64,000 nt of DNA from Cumulibacter sp047975195 (GCA_047975195.1 JBKEDB010000013.1:56280-120279); one strand, 5' to 3'; counted from the first letter of the stretch, positions 33,976 to 42,378 are shown. Notes: a model not told the origin generated them from the letters alone. Numbers and translations are program-made.

Positions 33976-34917
33976 ATGAAGATCGGAGCCTTCGCCCAGG
34001 CGGGCCGCACGACGGCTCGCGCCTTACGCCACTATCACCAACTCGGGTTGCTGCCAGAGCCCGCGCGTAGGTCCAACGGCTACCGCGAGTACCAATTCAC
34101 GGACCTGGTGCGGCTATTGCGGATTACCTGGTTGACCCGTGCCGGCGTACCGCTGGGCAAGGTTGCCGACATCCTGCGTGAGGCGGACGACGACAGGGAT
34201 GCCGCCGGTCCCGACGCAGGCGCGCCAGATGCGCTCACGCGCGACCTGGCCTTGGTCGCGATGACGATTGAAGCTGAACGTGACCGGTTGAATCCTCAGT
34301 TATCCGCGTTGGCGCAGATTCACGACGCGGTCGATGAGCGGCGGGCACTATCGGCGTTACCTACGGCGCTTTCTGCCGCCCTCGACCACGTTGCCGACGC
34401 GGCTGAGGGGCCGCAGCGCGAGGTGATCGAGCGCGACCGGGAAATGCTGGAGGTCCTCGCGCTATCGGGCGAGTTGCGCCAGGAAATGGTGCAGGCGTAT
34501 GCCGCGCTCGCCGAGGATCCAGCCCAACTCGCGGAGGCCTTGCGCATTGGCGCTGACTTCGCTGCTATCGAAGGGAAGCGGGTTGGTGATGTCGAGCCGG
34601 AGATAGCGGCCCTTGTCGAGGCGATGGTTGCCGCTCCCGCAGTTCGAGCGATGTTCGTGAGTGTGGACGCAACGGGCGGTTCGGGCGGCTCGGATGGAGC
34701 GGATGGAATGGGCGGTTCGGGTGGCTCGGATGGAGCGGATGCAAGGGGTGGCTCGGGCGGCCTCGACCGGGCGGTTGCAAGAGGTGGCTCGGGCGGCCTC
34801 GACGGGGCGGATGGAATGGGCGGCCCGGAGTTGCCCTCGGCTGAGGACATGGCGTTCTTCGTGCCGGACCCGGCCCAGCGCGAGGTGGCACTGCGCTTGT
34901 TGCGGCGGATGTCGTGA
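33976..34917 (+). CDS. MerR family regulator with Gly-Ser-Asp repeat linker
   Basis: 313-residue transcription factor. The N-terminal MerR DNA-binding domain is clear: MKIGAFAQAGRTTARALRHYHQLGLLPEPARRSNGYREYQFTDLVRLLRI, then WLTRAGVPLGKVADIL. Helical effector/dimer regions follow (about 90-220). Residues about 234-281 are four 12-residue repeats (GGSGGSDGADGM-like), encoded by exact 36-base units, before a short C-terminal helix AQREVALRLLRRMS. Such a linker is unusual for the family; the protein otherwise resembles antibiotic/stress MerR proteins. The stop TGA overlaps the ATG of the following membrane protein, so the two are translationally coupled. Confidence 0.9.
   Translation: MKIGAFAQAGRTTARALRHYHQLGLLPEPARRSNGYREYQFTDLVRLLRITWLTRAGVPLGKVADILREADDDRDAAGPDAGAPDALTRDLALVAMTIEAERDRLNPQLSALAQIHDAVDERRALSALPTALSAALDHVADAAEGPQREVIERDREMLEVLALSGELRQEMVQAYAALAEDPAQLAEALRIGADFAAIEGKRVGDVEPEIAALVEAMVAAPAVRAMFVSVDATGGSGGSDGADGMGGSGGSDGADARGGSGGLDRAVARGGSGGLDGADGMGGPELPSAEDMAFFVPDPAQREVALRLLRRMS
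34675..34818 (+). repeat. Four in-frame 36-bp tandem repeats in the MerR gene
   Basis: Four consecutive 36-base units beginning at 34675, 34711, 34747 and 34783 encode GGSGGSDGADGM, GGSGGSDGADAR, GGSGGLDRAVAR and GGSGGLDGADGM, then a partial GGPE. The mixed pattern (units 1 and 4 share the end, units 2 and 3 share AR) indicates unequal recombination. Copy number probably varies between strains. Confidence 0.85.
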
Positions 34918-36245
34918 TGCGCTCATTCGCCACGCGTGGCCCGCTCGCTGACCCTGGCTCGACCGTGAACAACAGCACGGTAGGAAACGCGGCCCTAGAT
35001 GCCCGAACCGTGGAGACCGCGACGCCGCGAGACCTAAACGCGACCGTGGAGCGCCGAATCGCGAAAAGCGCGACACCACAAGACCTCACCCGAGAAGGTG
35101 TGACCACAGCCGACGCGACCGCAGGCGACGCCTCGCCAGAAACCGCGACACCGGCGAGCGCTACCAGTGAACCGTCAATCCCCATGTCCGCCCTTGAAGG
35201 GAGCGACGCACCTCAAGTCGCTGAGGGAGGCGCTGCGGCCTCGGCTGTCGAGATGGCCGACGTGACTCGGACCGGTGACGCCGGTGGTGCGGCCTCCGCC
35301 GTCGACATCGGGGAGGTGACCCCGGCCGGCGACAACGGCGAGGCGGCCCGCGCCGCGGACGGAGGTGATGGGGCCCCGGCCGTCGATACGGGCGAGGGGG
35401 CCTATGTCGCTGACGGGAGATCAGATTCGCTCGACGCGAGCGACGGGGCTCACGCCGCTGACGCCCTTGATCCGTCCTCGGCCGTAGACACGGGCGCGGC
35501 GACCCGCGCCGCGGACGGAGGTGATGGGGCCCCGGCCGTCGACATGGGCGAAGCGACCCGCGCCGCTGACGGGAGAGCGGAGCCGCTCGAGGGGCCACTG
35601 GAGCCGAGCGCCGCCGCTACATGCTGGGACGACCCGTCCCGCCGTGGATGGGTTCACGTGTCGTGGATCCTCATGATTACCGGGACAGTGAATCTCTGGC
35701 GATGGCTGGCGCGCCGCCCGCGCGTGCCGCGTGGCGCCTCCGGGTTCGGATATCACCAACAACTCCTACCCGTCTTCATCGTCATCACGATCGTTTCGGT
35801 GATCGAGACAGTCGTGGTGGACGTCGCCGTACACCAATGGACGGCCGTGCGGATCCCGCTGCTCGTGCTCGGTATCGGCGGCATCGTCTTGCAACTCGCG
35901 ATGGTCGCCGGATTGCTGCACAGGCCGCACGCCGTCGGGGACGTCGGGATTCGGGTCCGTAGCGGTGCCGCGATCGACCTTGGCCTCAGTTGGGAGCAGA
36001 TCACCTCGGTGGAACGGGTTACGACCACGCGGATCGATAAGGCGCCGCCGTTGGTTCGTGCCGACGGCGTGGCGACGTACTACTTGCGGATGAACGACGC
36101 GACGAACCTGTTGATCGAGCTCGAACGACCGACGCTCATCGATGTACCGAGGGGACCGGTGGTGGCTGACGCGATCGCGCTGTACGCCGATGATCCGAAG
36201 GCCTTTCTGCAAGAAGTCCGCCGGCGCGCCGGTCAGCAGAGTTAA
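34917..36245 (+). CDS. Membrane protein with long repetitive, disordered N-terminal half
   Basis: Unrecognised 442-residue protein, coupled to the MerR gene by TGATG overlap. Residues 1-240 are Ala/Asp/Gly/Thr-rich low complexity with imperfect repeats such as RAADGGDGAPAVDTGE, twice encoded by an identical 40-base block. Residues about 245-345 hold three hydrophobic segments (HVSWILMITGTVNLW, LLPVFIVITIVSVIETVVVDVAV, IPLLVLGIGGIVLQLAMVAGLL). The C-terminus (about 350-442) looks like a PH-like beta domain (LSWEQITSVERVTTTRID, YLRMNDATNLLIELERPTL). Part of the N-terminal stretch is also open on the other strand, but composition and coupling favour this one. Possibly a membrane sensor or target of the MerR protein. 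Confidence 0.72.
   Translation: MRSFATRGPLADPGSTVNNSTVGNAALDARTVETATPRDLNATVERRIAKSATPQDLTREGVTTADATAGDASPETATPASATSEPSIPMSALEGSDAPQVAEGGAAASAVEMADVTRTGDAGGAASAVDIGEVTPAGDNGEAARAADGGDGAPAVDTGEGAYVADGRSDSLDASDGAHAADALDPSSAVDTGAATRAADGGDGAPAVDMGEATRAADGRAEPLEGPLEPSAAATCWDDPSRRGWVHVSWILMITGTVNLWRWLARRPRVPRGASGFGYHQQLLPVFIVITIVSVIETVVVDVAVHQWTAVRIPLLVLGIGGIVLQLAMVAGLLHRPHAVGDVGIRVRSGAAIDLGLSWEQITSVERVTTTRIDKAPPLVRADGVATYYLRMNDATNLLIELERPTLIDVPRGPVVADAIALYADDPKAFLQEVRRRAGQQS
35347..35386 (+). repeat. 40-bp internal direct repeat, copy 1
   Basis: Forty bases beginning CCCGCGCCGCGGACGGAGGT are identical to 35503-35542 in the same gene and encode RAADGGDGAPAVD in the same frame. The flanks diverge. 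It shows recent duplication within the disordered region of the membrane protein. Confidence 0.85.
35503..35542 (+). repeat. 40-bp internal direct repeat, copy 2
   Basis: Exact copy of 35347-35386 displaced by 156 bases (52 codons), keeping the reading frame. A third, shorter relative (ACCCGCGCCGC) starts near 35556. Confidence 0.85.
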
Positions 36246-36340
36246 TCGCTGTCGCGACCTGGGGCTGATTGCCGTGTGGTGCGGGCATCGTCGGCGGAAG
36301 CGGACCTGGCGATCCGGAGTGGGGAGCTCTCACCACTTTG

Positions 36341-36397
36341 GAGACCGAAGTCCGCGCTGGAGACCGAAGTCCGCGCTGGAGACCGAAGCCCGCGAGG
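36341..36397 (+). repeat. Three 19-bp tandem repeats
   Basis: Units start at 36341, 36360 and 36379: GAGACCGAAGTCCGCGCTG twice exactly, then a third copy with three changes. Part of the 510-base noncoding interval between the membrane protein and clpB. No ORF or promoter is recognised within the repeat. Confidence 0.85.
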
Positions 36398-36431
36398 GAG
36401 TAGTGGGCACTGCGCGTGAAAGTGTGCACTC

Positions 36432-36506
36432 CGCGAAAAACGCAGCAAGATCGGCCAGGCATCGCGCATAGGGCGATGTCCCACCGGTTTCCCTGCGTTT
36501 TTGGCG
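36432..36506. repeat. Palindromic intergenic element, third family member
   Basis: CGCGAAAAACGCAG (36432-36445) and CTGCGTTTTTGGCG (36493-36506) form a 14-bp inverted repeat with one mismatch spanning exactly 75 bases, the same span and nearly the same ends as the element at 6804-6878. The core differs and has its own dyad CATCGC...GCGATG, so the whole element can fold into nested hairpins. It lies 147 bases before the clpB operator. Confidence 0.7.
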
Positions 36507-36535
36507 ATACCTGTGGCGGCACTCGGCGGTGGCAC

Positions 36536-36600
36536 TTGACGGCGGCACTGGACGGTGCACTTGACGGCGGCACTGGACGGTGCACTTGACGGCGGCACCC
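36536..36600 (+). repeat. 25-bp tandem repeat, 2.6 copies
   Basis: The 25-base unit TTGACGGCGGCACTGGACGG plus TGCAC starts at 36536 and 36561, with a partial copy at 36586-36600. It follows the palindromic element and precedes the clpB operator. Noncoding; a variable-number tandem repeat is likely. Confidence 0.85.
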
Positions 36601-36653
36601 GGAAGCGCACGCGATCGCGAACGGCTGCCTGGAGCCGATAAGTCGCGATTTTC

Positions 36654-36678
36654 AAGTTGAGCGGAATAGGCTCAACTT
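36654..36678. promoter_or_regulatory. HAIR-type HspR operator upstream of clpB
   Basis: AAGTTGAGC-GGAATAG-GCTCAACTT is a perfect 9-bp inverted repeat with the seven-base spacer typical of HspR sites. The left arm is identical to that before dnaK. It lies 78 bases upstream of the clpB start, so clpB should be derepressed with the dnaK operon on heat shock. Confidence 0.85.
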
Positions 36679-36755
36679 TGCAAAGCGTTGCATAGGTGTC
36701 GCCGCGTAACCCGCGGCCACGTCATTAGCCAACCGCGACTTTCGAGGAGACCTAC

Positions 36756-39350
36756 GTGGACCAGCAGAAACTCACCACCAAGTCGTCGGAAGCGCTCGCC
36801 GCTGCCCAGCGGATGGCGGCCGAGAACGGTAATCCCCAACTCGAGCCGTTGCACCTGCTGGTCGCTTTGATCGAGCCGTCCGACGCGATTGCCCGACCGC
36901 TGCTTGAGGCAGTCGGTGCTGATGCCCAGGCAGTACTGACCGATGCCCAGCTGAAGATCGGCCGGCTACCCAGCGCGACCGGATCGACGACGGCGGCGCC
37001 TGCCGCTAGCCGGGGCCTGCTCGACGTATTGAACGCCGCGACGAAACTTGCCGGCAGCCTGAATGACGAGTACGTCTCGACCGAACACCTGCTGGCAGCG
37101 ATCGCTCAGCACGGGGGCGACGCGCGGGGCTCATTGACCGACAACGGCGCAACGCCGGACGCGTTGATCAATGCGTTCACGACGGTCCGCGGCAATCGGC
37201 GCGTGACCAGCGCTGATCCGGAATCCTCGTACCAGGCGTTGCAGAAGTACGCCGTCGATCTGACCGAACGTGCCCGCTCCGGCAAGCTCGACCCGGTGAT
37301 CGGCCGCGATGCGGAAATTCGACGCGTCGTGCAGGTGCTGTCGCGCCGGACCAAGAACAACCCGGTACTGATCGGTGAGCCTGGCGTTGGTAAGACCGCG
37401 ATCGTCGAAGGGCTGGCGCAGCGAATCGTGGCAGGCGACGTCCCCGAATCCCTCAAGGGCAAGCGGTTGATGAGCCTGGATCTGGCCTCGATGGTCGCCG
37501 GTGCAAAATATCGCGGCGAGTTCGAAGAGCGCCTCAAGGCCGTATTGCAGGACATTACTGAGTCCGAGGGCGAGATCGTCACCTTTATCGACGAATTGCA
37601 CACCATCGTGGGTGCTGGCGCGAGCGGTGAAGGCGCGATGGATGCCGGAAACATGATCAAGCCGATGCTCGCCCGTGGCGAGTTGCGGATGGTGGGTGCC
37701 ACGACCCTGGACGAGTATCGGGAGCGGATCGAGAAGGATCCGGCCCTGGAACGTCGTTTCCAGCAGGTCCTGGTAGGCGAACCATCTGTTGAGGACACCA
37801 TCGGCATCCTGCGTGGGCTCAAGGATCGGTACGAAGTGCACCATGGCGTACGGATCCTGGACCAGGCCTTGGTCGCTGCGGCGGCGCTGTCGGATCGTTA
37901 CATCACCAGCAGGTTCCTGCCGGACAAGGCGATCGATCTCGTGGACGAGGCTGCTTCGCGCCTGCGCATGGAGATCGATTCCCGACCGGTGGAAATTGAC
38001 GAGATCGAGCGAGTCGTACGACGCCTGGAAATCGAGGAGATGGCGCTGTCCAAGGAGGACGACGCCGCATCAAAGACCCGCTTGGAGGCGCTGCGCAAGG
38101 ACCTCGCGGACAAGCAGGAACAACTCAACGAGCTGACCGCTCGGTGGCAGCAGGAGAAGGGCGCCATCGAGGCGACCCGCGGGTTGACTGAGCAGCTTGA
38201 CGCACTGCGTGGCGAGGAGGAGCGTGCCGAACGCGACGGTGATCTGGCCAAGGCTGCCGAGTTGCGATACGGCCGTATCCCCGCGCTGCAGAAGCAGATT
38301 GAGGACGCCGCCGACGTTCAGCAGGGTCGCGACCTGATGCTCAAGGAGGAGGTGTCGGCCGACGATATTGCCGAGGTGGTCGGCTCCTGGACCGGCATCC
38401 CGGCGGGGCGATTGCTCGAGGGAGAGACGGCGAAGTTGTTGCGTATGGAGGACGAACTCGGTCACCGAGTGATCGGTCAGCACGCTGCGGTGCAGGCCGT
38501 CGCGGACGCCGTACGCCGTGCCCGGGCTGGGATCGCCGATCCGGACCGTCCGACCGGCAGTTTCCTGTTCCTCGGACCGACCGGCGTCGGTAAGACTGAG
38601 TTGGCGAAGGCGCTCGCGGAGTTCCTGTTCGACGACGAGCGGGCGATGACCCGTATCGATATGTCCGAGTACTCCGAGAAGCACAGCGTCGCGCGACTCG
38701 TCGGTGCCCCTCCCGGTTATGTCGGGTACGACGAGGGCGGCCAGTTGACCGAAGCGGTACGGCGTCGCCCGTACACCGTCGTCCTGCTGGACGAGGTCGA
38801 GAAGGCGCACCCGGACGTGTTCGACGTATTGCTGCAGGTGCTCGACGATGGTCGGCTCACCGACGGACAGGGACGCACCGTCGATTTCCGTAACACGATC
38901 CTGATCTTGACCAGCAACCTCGGGTCGCAGGCGATCATGAACGTGGAGTTGGACGACGCCGCGAAGAAAGATGCGGTGATGGCGGTGGTACGAGGGCACT
39001 TCAAGCCTGAGTTCTTGAACCGCCTCGACGAAGTGGTCGTCTTCGACAGCCTGGGTAGTGGTGAGTTGACCCGGATCGTCGACATTCAGCTGCACACGCT
39101 GGCGAACCGCCTGCAGGACCGGCGTCTCACGTTGGAGGTCACCGACGCGGCGCGCGAATGGCTGGCGTTGGACGGGTTCGACCCGTTGTACGGCGCCCGG
39201 CCGCTGCGCCGGTTGATCCAGTCTGCGATCGGCGACCAGTTAGCCAAGTTGCTGCTGGCCGGCGGTGTCGTTGACGGCGACACGGTATTGGTCGACGTCG
39301 ATGCAGACGGCCTCCTGGTCCAGAGGAAGGCAGCGGTGTCCGCGGCCTAA
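36756..39350 (+). CDS. clpB: ATP-dependent disaggregase ClpB
   Basis: Hsp100 hexameric disaggregase that pulls proteins out of aggregates and hands them to DnaK/DnaJ/GrpE. 864 residues, normal length. N domain (1-150), first AAA+ module with Walker A GEPGVGKTAIVEG and FIDELHTIVGAGA, the coiled-coil M domain (about 400-530, EEMALSKEDDAASKTRLEALRKDL), second AAA+ module with GPTGVGKTELAKAL and the GYVGYDEGGQLTEAVRRRPY pore loop, and the C-terminal domain. The GTG start has GAGGAG eight bases upstream. A HAIR operator precedes it and a strong hairpin follows. Monocistronic. Confidence 0.98.
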   Translation: MDQQKLTTKSSEALAAAQRMAAENGNPQLEPLHLLVALIEPSDAIARPLLEAVGADAQAVLTDAQLKIGRLPSATGSTTAAPAASRGLLDVLNAATKLAGSLNDEYVSTEHLLAAIAQHGGDARGSLTDNGATPDALINAFTTVRGNRRVTSADPESSYQALQKYAVDLTERARSGKLDPVIGRDAEIRRVVQVLSRRTKNNPVLIGEPGVGKTAIVEGLAQRIVAGDVPESLKGKRLMSLDLASMVAGAKYRGEFEERLKAVLQDITESEGEIVTFIDELHTIVGAGASGEGAMDAGNMIKPMLARGELRMVGATTLDEYRERIEKDPALERRFQQVLVGEPSVEDTIGILRGLKDRYEVHHGVRILDQALVAAAALSDRYITSRFLPDKAIDLVDEAASRLRMEIDSRPVEIDEIERVVRRLEIEEMALSKEDDAASKTRLEALRKDLADKQEQLNELTARWQQEKGAIEATRGLTEQLDALRGEEERAERDGDLAKAAELRYGRIPALQKQIEDAADVQQGRDLMLKEEVSADDIAEVVGSWTGIPAGRLLEGETAKLLRMEDELGHRVIGQHAAVQAVADAVRRARAGIADPDRPTGSFLFLGPTGVGKTELAKALAEFLFDDERAMTRIDMSEYSEKHSVARLVGAPPGYVGYDEGGQLTEAVRRRPYTVVLLDEVEKAHPDVFDVLLQVLDDGRLTDGQGRTVDFRNTILILTSNLGSQAIMNVELDDAAKKDAVMAVVRGHFKPEFLNRLDEVVVFDSLGSGELTRIVDIQLHTLANRLQDRRLTLEVTDAAREWLALDGFDPLYGARPLRRLIQSAIGDQLAKLLLAGGVVDGDTVLVDVDADGLLVQRKAAVSAA

Positions 39351-39362
39351 GGCGGACGCAGT

Positions 39363-39403
39363 GGCTGTGCCTCGCTATCGGATAAGCCTAGCGAGGCACA
39401 GCC
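39363..39403. terminator. 15-bp hairpin after clpB
   Basis: GGCTGTGCCTCGCTA (39363-39377) pairs perfectly with TAGCGAGGCACAGCC (39389-39403) around an 11-base loop, starting 13 bases after the clpB stop. A strong terminator structure without a T-run. Bases 39404-39540 show nothing else beyond the ribosome site of the next gene. Confidence 0.8.
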
Positions 39404-39540
39404 CTGGCCAAATCCGCGGTGCGCGCCGGAACTTACCTGGGGCGTACGTCGTTGATACTTCGTTGCCCCTGTCAGCAATTCCGGCGTCACGTACCCTGGG
39501 GCGCAGAAACACTGATACATCCGCGTCGCGAAAGGACACT

Positions 39541-40242
39541 GTGAGCGAGCCGACGCCGCCGAGCCCCGCTCCGCCGAGCGCGCCACCGCCGCCACCGCAT
39601 GAGCCGCCGCGGCATGAGGTTGACCGCACGCAAGGCGGACGTAAGCCTGCGTCCGATGGCGATCTGCCGATCGACGTGCGACGAACCCGTAACTTGTACA
39701 CGGTCGTGGCGGCGTTTCTGGTTTTCATCGGCGTCACCAGCCTGATGGGGGTCTCTGAGGCGGTTGTCGAGTTTCGCAAGGCATTGATCGAAGCCGACGC
39801 GGACGTCGCCGCGCAGGTCGGAGACGGACTGATCCAAGCACTGCTGATCCTGTCCGGGATCGCGACGCTGATCGTCGCTATTGGCCACGGGCTCACCTCG
39901 CACGCGATCAGCGACCGCCGTTCGTGGGCGCGACCGGCGGGCCTCACATTCAGCGGCATCTTGCTCGGTCTGGCCGCGCTCAACCTCTTTTCCGGCGCGC
40001 AGCTGCTGCCGACCTTTTTCTTCGCCGTCTCCGGCTTGCTCGGGATCTCGTTGATCAACCGGCCGACCGTACGTGAGTACTTGCGGCCGTCGCCGCCGCG
40101 ATATCCGCCGAGCGGTCCTGGGGGCCCCGGCGGGCCGCAGAGCCCGGGCGGCGGCGGACCTGGTTATCCAGGCGGTGTGCACGGTCATCAACCGGCGCCC
40201 GAGCAGCCCCGCGGTGAGAACCAGCAGACCCGCGACAATTAA
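39541..40242 (+). CDS. Four-helix membrane protein with Pro-rich termini
   Basis: Unrecognised 233-residue protein. It has a proline-rich cytoplasmic N-terminus (SEPTPPSPAPPSAPPPPPHE), four hydrophobic helices between about residues 55 and 175 (LYTVVAAFLVFIGVTSLMGV, LIQALLILSGIATLIVAIG, GLTFSGILLGLAALNLFSG, LLPTFFFAVSGLLGISLI), then a Gly/Pro tail. GTG 39541 is chosen because GAAAGGA lies five bases upstream; upstream in-frame codons overlap clpB. The next gene starts 46 bases later and has a similar layout (disordered N-terminus, then membrane helices), so the two are probably co-transcribed. Confidence 0.75.
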   Translation: MSEPTPPSPAPPSAPPPPPHEPPRHEVDRTQGGRKPASDGDLPIDVRRTRNLYTVVAAFLVFIGVTSLMGVSEAVVEFRKALIEADADVAAQVGDGLIQALLILSGIATLIVAIGHGLTSHAISDRRSWARPAGLTFSGILLGLAALNLFSGAQLLPTFFFAVSGLLGISLINRPTVREYLRPSPPRYPPSGPGGPGGPQSPGGGGPGYPGGVHGHQPAPEQPRGENQQTRDN

Positions 40243-40288
40243 GTAAGTGCGCACCGGCGTAAGCCGGAGAACATCACAAGGAGAATCC

Positions 40289-41170
40289 GTGACCGATCGC
40301 GACACCCCCGGAGCGAATAGCCCCGACCCGGACGACGTCCCCCGGGAGCCGTCGAAGGCTGAGATCGACGACGCGATCCGCGCACGAAGCGATGCCACGC
40401 CCGTCGCCGACCGGTCGGAATCGACCGACGAGGGCGATGCCGGCGCGCGGGCCGAGTTCCCCGCCGCTCCGGCGATCGATGAGCGGGCACAGCCGGAGGG
40501 GCGCAGGACTTTCCCGCCCTCGCGGTTCGCCGTCATCTCTGGCTCGATCCTGGCGGCGATCATGCTCGGGCTGATGATTTTTACGTTCTCGCAGGACGTG
40601 AGCGCGCTCGTGCCGGACTCGAACCGTGCGCAGGTGGAGGGCACCGCCAGGCTCCTCGAGGACCAGGACGTAGCCGAATTCACCGACGACGAGATCGACA
40701 CGGCCAAGGACGCATTTACTACTGCCGGCGAATCGCGCGATATCAACAGCGGGAATGTCGCGGATGCACTTAACGTAGCCAAGCCTGACTCGGTGACGGC
40801 CGAGCAGATCGACGACATGCTCACCGAAAACGACATCGAATACTCGACTCTGGAGTCGATGGAGAGCCAGTTCCGCTACCAGGCGTTCATCTTCGGCGGC
40901 GTTGGCGTGGTCATGCTGCTGGGCACGTTCTTCTACCAGCGGGCGAAGTCGTGGGCGCGCTATATCGGCATGTTCGGCTCCGGCTTCATCTCCGTGATGT
41001 ACCTCATGCAGGTGATGCAGGGTGGCATGAACGTCATCACGCTGGTGCTCACCGTGGTGGGAATCGCGACCTTCTGGGCCTTCATGAAGGGCCGGCTGGT
41101 GGAGCTACCGCCGATGCCGGGAGGTCGTCCGCGAGGCGGGGGGCTGTTTGCACCGCGCCCGAAGCAGTAG
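40289..41170 (+). CDS. Membrane protein with acidic N-terminus and extracytoplasmic loop
   Basis: Unrecognised 293-residue protein. Residues 1-80 are acidic and disordered; helix 1 (FAVISGSILAAIMLGLMIFTF) leads to a loop of about 110 residues with Asp/Glu/Thr-rich helices (ARLLEDQDVAEFTDDEID and DSVTAEQIDDMLTENDIEYS); three more helices follow near residues 205-275. GTG 40289 has AAGGAG seven bases upstream. Second of two adjacent membrane-protein genes; the SDR gene follows after 82 bases. A 16-base direct repeat (41153-41168, 41177-41192) spans its stop codon. Confidence 0.75.
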   Translation: MTDRDTPGANSPDPDDVPREPSKAEIDDAIRARSDATPVADRSESTDEGDAGARAEFPAAPAIDERAQPEGRRTFPPSRFAVISGSILAAIMLGLMIFTFSQDVSALVPDSNRAQVEGTARLLEDQDVAEFTDDEIDTAKDAFTTAGESRDINSGNVADALNVAKPDSVTAEQIDDMLTENDIEYSTLESMESQFRYQAFIFGGVGVVMLLGTFFYQRAKSWARYIGMFGSGFISVMYLMQVMQGGMNVITLVLTVVGIATFWAFMKGRLVELPPMPGGRPRGGGLFAPRPKQ

Positions 41171-41252
41171 AAGCAGCCGCGCCCGAAGCAGTGGGCCGCC
41201 ACGAAACAACAGGACTGGATCCGCAGCAATGGGACCAGGGAGGTAACGCGAC

Positions 41253-42026
41253 GTGCCTACGGCCGTAGTCACCGGTGCATCGAGCGGGATAGGCGCCGAG
41301 TACGCGCGTCAGCTCGCGGCTATCGGTTATGACCTCGCGCTGGTGGGTCGGCACGAGTCGGCCTTGGAGTCGGTCGCCGACGAGGTGCGCGCATTCGGCG
41401 GTCGGGCCGAACTGATGGTTGCCGACTTGACCGACGGCGATGACCTGGAGTTCGTCGCCGATCGGGTCCGTGGCCACGACGTCTCCCTGCTGGTGAACAA
41501 CGCCGGTTCGGGTACGCCTGGCCGGTTCGTGCGCTCAGCGGCGCAGGTCGAGCAGGACATGCTTGACCTGAACGTGTCGGCGCTGATGCGGCTGTGCCAT
41601 GCGGCATTGCCGGGCATGCTGCAGCGCAGCCGTGGCAGCATCATCAACGTGTCCTCGGTGGCGGCGTACACCCCGAGTGATACCGGTCCTGGGTACGCGG
41701 CCAGTAAGGCGTACGTCGCGACGTTTACCGAATCGCTGGCCGTGGCCGTGCACGGTACGCCGCTGCGGGTGCTGTGTGTGTTTCCTGGTTACGTGCGGAC
41801 GGCGTTCCATCCTCGGATAGGGATGGACACCGCGTGGATTCCGTCGTGGGCGTGGCTGACTCCCGAGCAAGTGGTGACCGAGTCTTTGCAGGACCTGCGT
41901 CGTGGCCGAACTCGAAGCGTGCCGACCACGCGTTACAAGGTGGCGATGACGCTCGCGCGAATCACCCCGCGACCGCTGCTGCGTCGCATCCTTGCCAGCG
42001 CCGGAAAAGTAACAAGTCGAGCCTGA
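41253..42026 (+). CDS. Short-chain dehydrogenase/reductase
   Basis: 257-residue classical SDR. Cofactor loop TGASSGIGAEYARQL, the NNAG motif (LLVNNAGSGTPG), catalytic Ser in INVSSVAAYTP and YAASK with Tyr and Lys are all intact, so an active NAD(P)-dependent oxidoreductase is expected. The substrate is unknown; the C-terminal positively charged stretch ARITPRPLLRRILASAGK resembles SDRs acting on lipids. The GTG at 41253 follows AGGGAGG with nine-base spacing. Confidence 0.92.
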   Translation: MPTAVVTGASSGIGAEYARQLAAIGYDLALVGRHESALESVADEVRAFGGRAELMVADLTDGDDLEFVADRVRGHDVSLLVNNAGSGTPGRFVRSAAQVEQDMLDLNVSALMRLCHAALPGMLQRSRGSIINVSSVAAYTPSDTGPGYAASKAYVATFTESLAVAVHGTPLRVLCVFPGYVRTAFHPRIGMDTAWIPSWAWLTPEQVVTESLQDLRRGRTRSVPTTRYKVAMTLARITPRPLLRRILASAGKVTSRA

Positions 42027-42189
42027 AATGGGTGGAGTCGCGTGTTGCGAAACTCCGACCGCCGCTCGATGACGCGGCAGATGTGACCTATTCGCTGAAA
42101 AATAGTCCACAGAACGCCCAGATATCATTGTCACGAACTGGTTACGAATGTAACGTTGCACCGGTCTCACGATGAAGTCGTCCGAACCC

Positions 42190-42358
42190 GGAGCGACGCG
42201 TGAGGCACCGCCGAAACATCGGAACCAGCGATGGGACCGAAGTGCCGGGGAACCACCGTGGTCTCCCACAGGGGTGAATCGGCTGGTGTAGCTACCAGTC
42301 GTAGGGCAACCTTCCAAGCCCGAATCCGTCAGCTAACTCGGTAGGCGGTCGAGATGGA
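42190..42358 (+). ncRNA. Cyclic di-AMP riboswitch (ydaO-yuaA type)
   Basis: The 352-base leader before the NlpC/P60 gene contains the conserved blocks of the ydaO-yuaA class in order: GCCGGGGAACC (42244-42254), GGGGTGAATC (42271-42280), GTAGGGCAACC (42301-42311), AGCCCGAATCCGTCAGCTAA (42317-42336) and CTCGGTAGGCGGTCGAGATG (42337-42356). Known members are OFF switches controlled by c-di-AMP and precede cell-wall hydrolase genes in actinobacteria. The exact 5' edge is uncertain. The stretch 42027-42189 shows no gene; a promoter must lie there. Confidence 0.87.
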
Positions 42359-42378
42359 AGAGGAGTGCCGCCAACCGT

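Noticed and set aside
34320..35185. Several minus-strand frames across the MerR and membrane-protein repeats
   Set aside because: They are Pro/Ser/Arg-rich shadows of repetitive GC-rich coding DNA; the plus-strand MerR domain and TGATG coupling decide the strand.
36341..36600. Tandem repeats as a CRISPR array
   Set aside because: Units are directly adjacent with no unique spacers and no cas genes are near.
41153..41192. 16-bp direct repeat CCGCGCCCGAAGCAGT at the end of a membrane-protein gene
   Set aside because: Only two short copies spanning the stop codon; a local duplication with no sign of an attachment site.
42163..42200. Start codons inside the leader of the NlpC/P60 gene
   Set aside because: The region is explained by the c-di-AMP riboswitch; the possible frames are short and lack ribosome sites.
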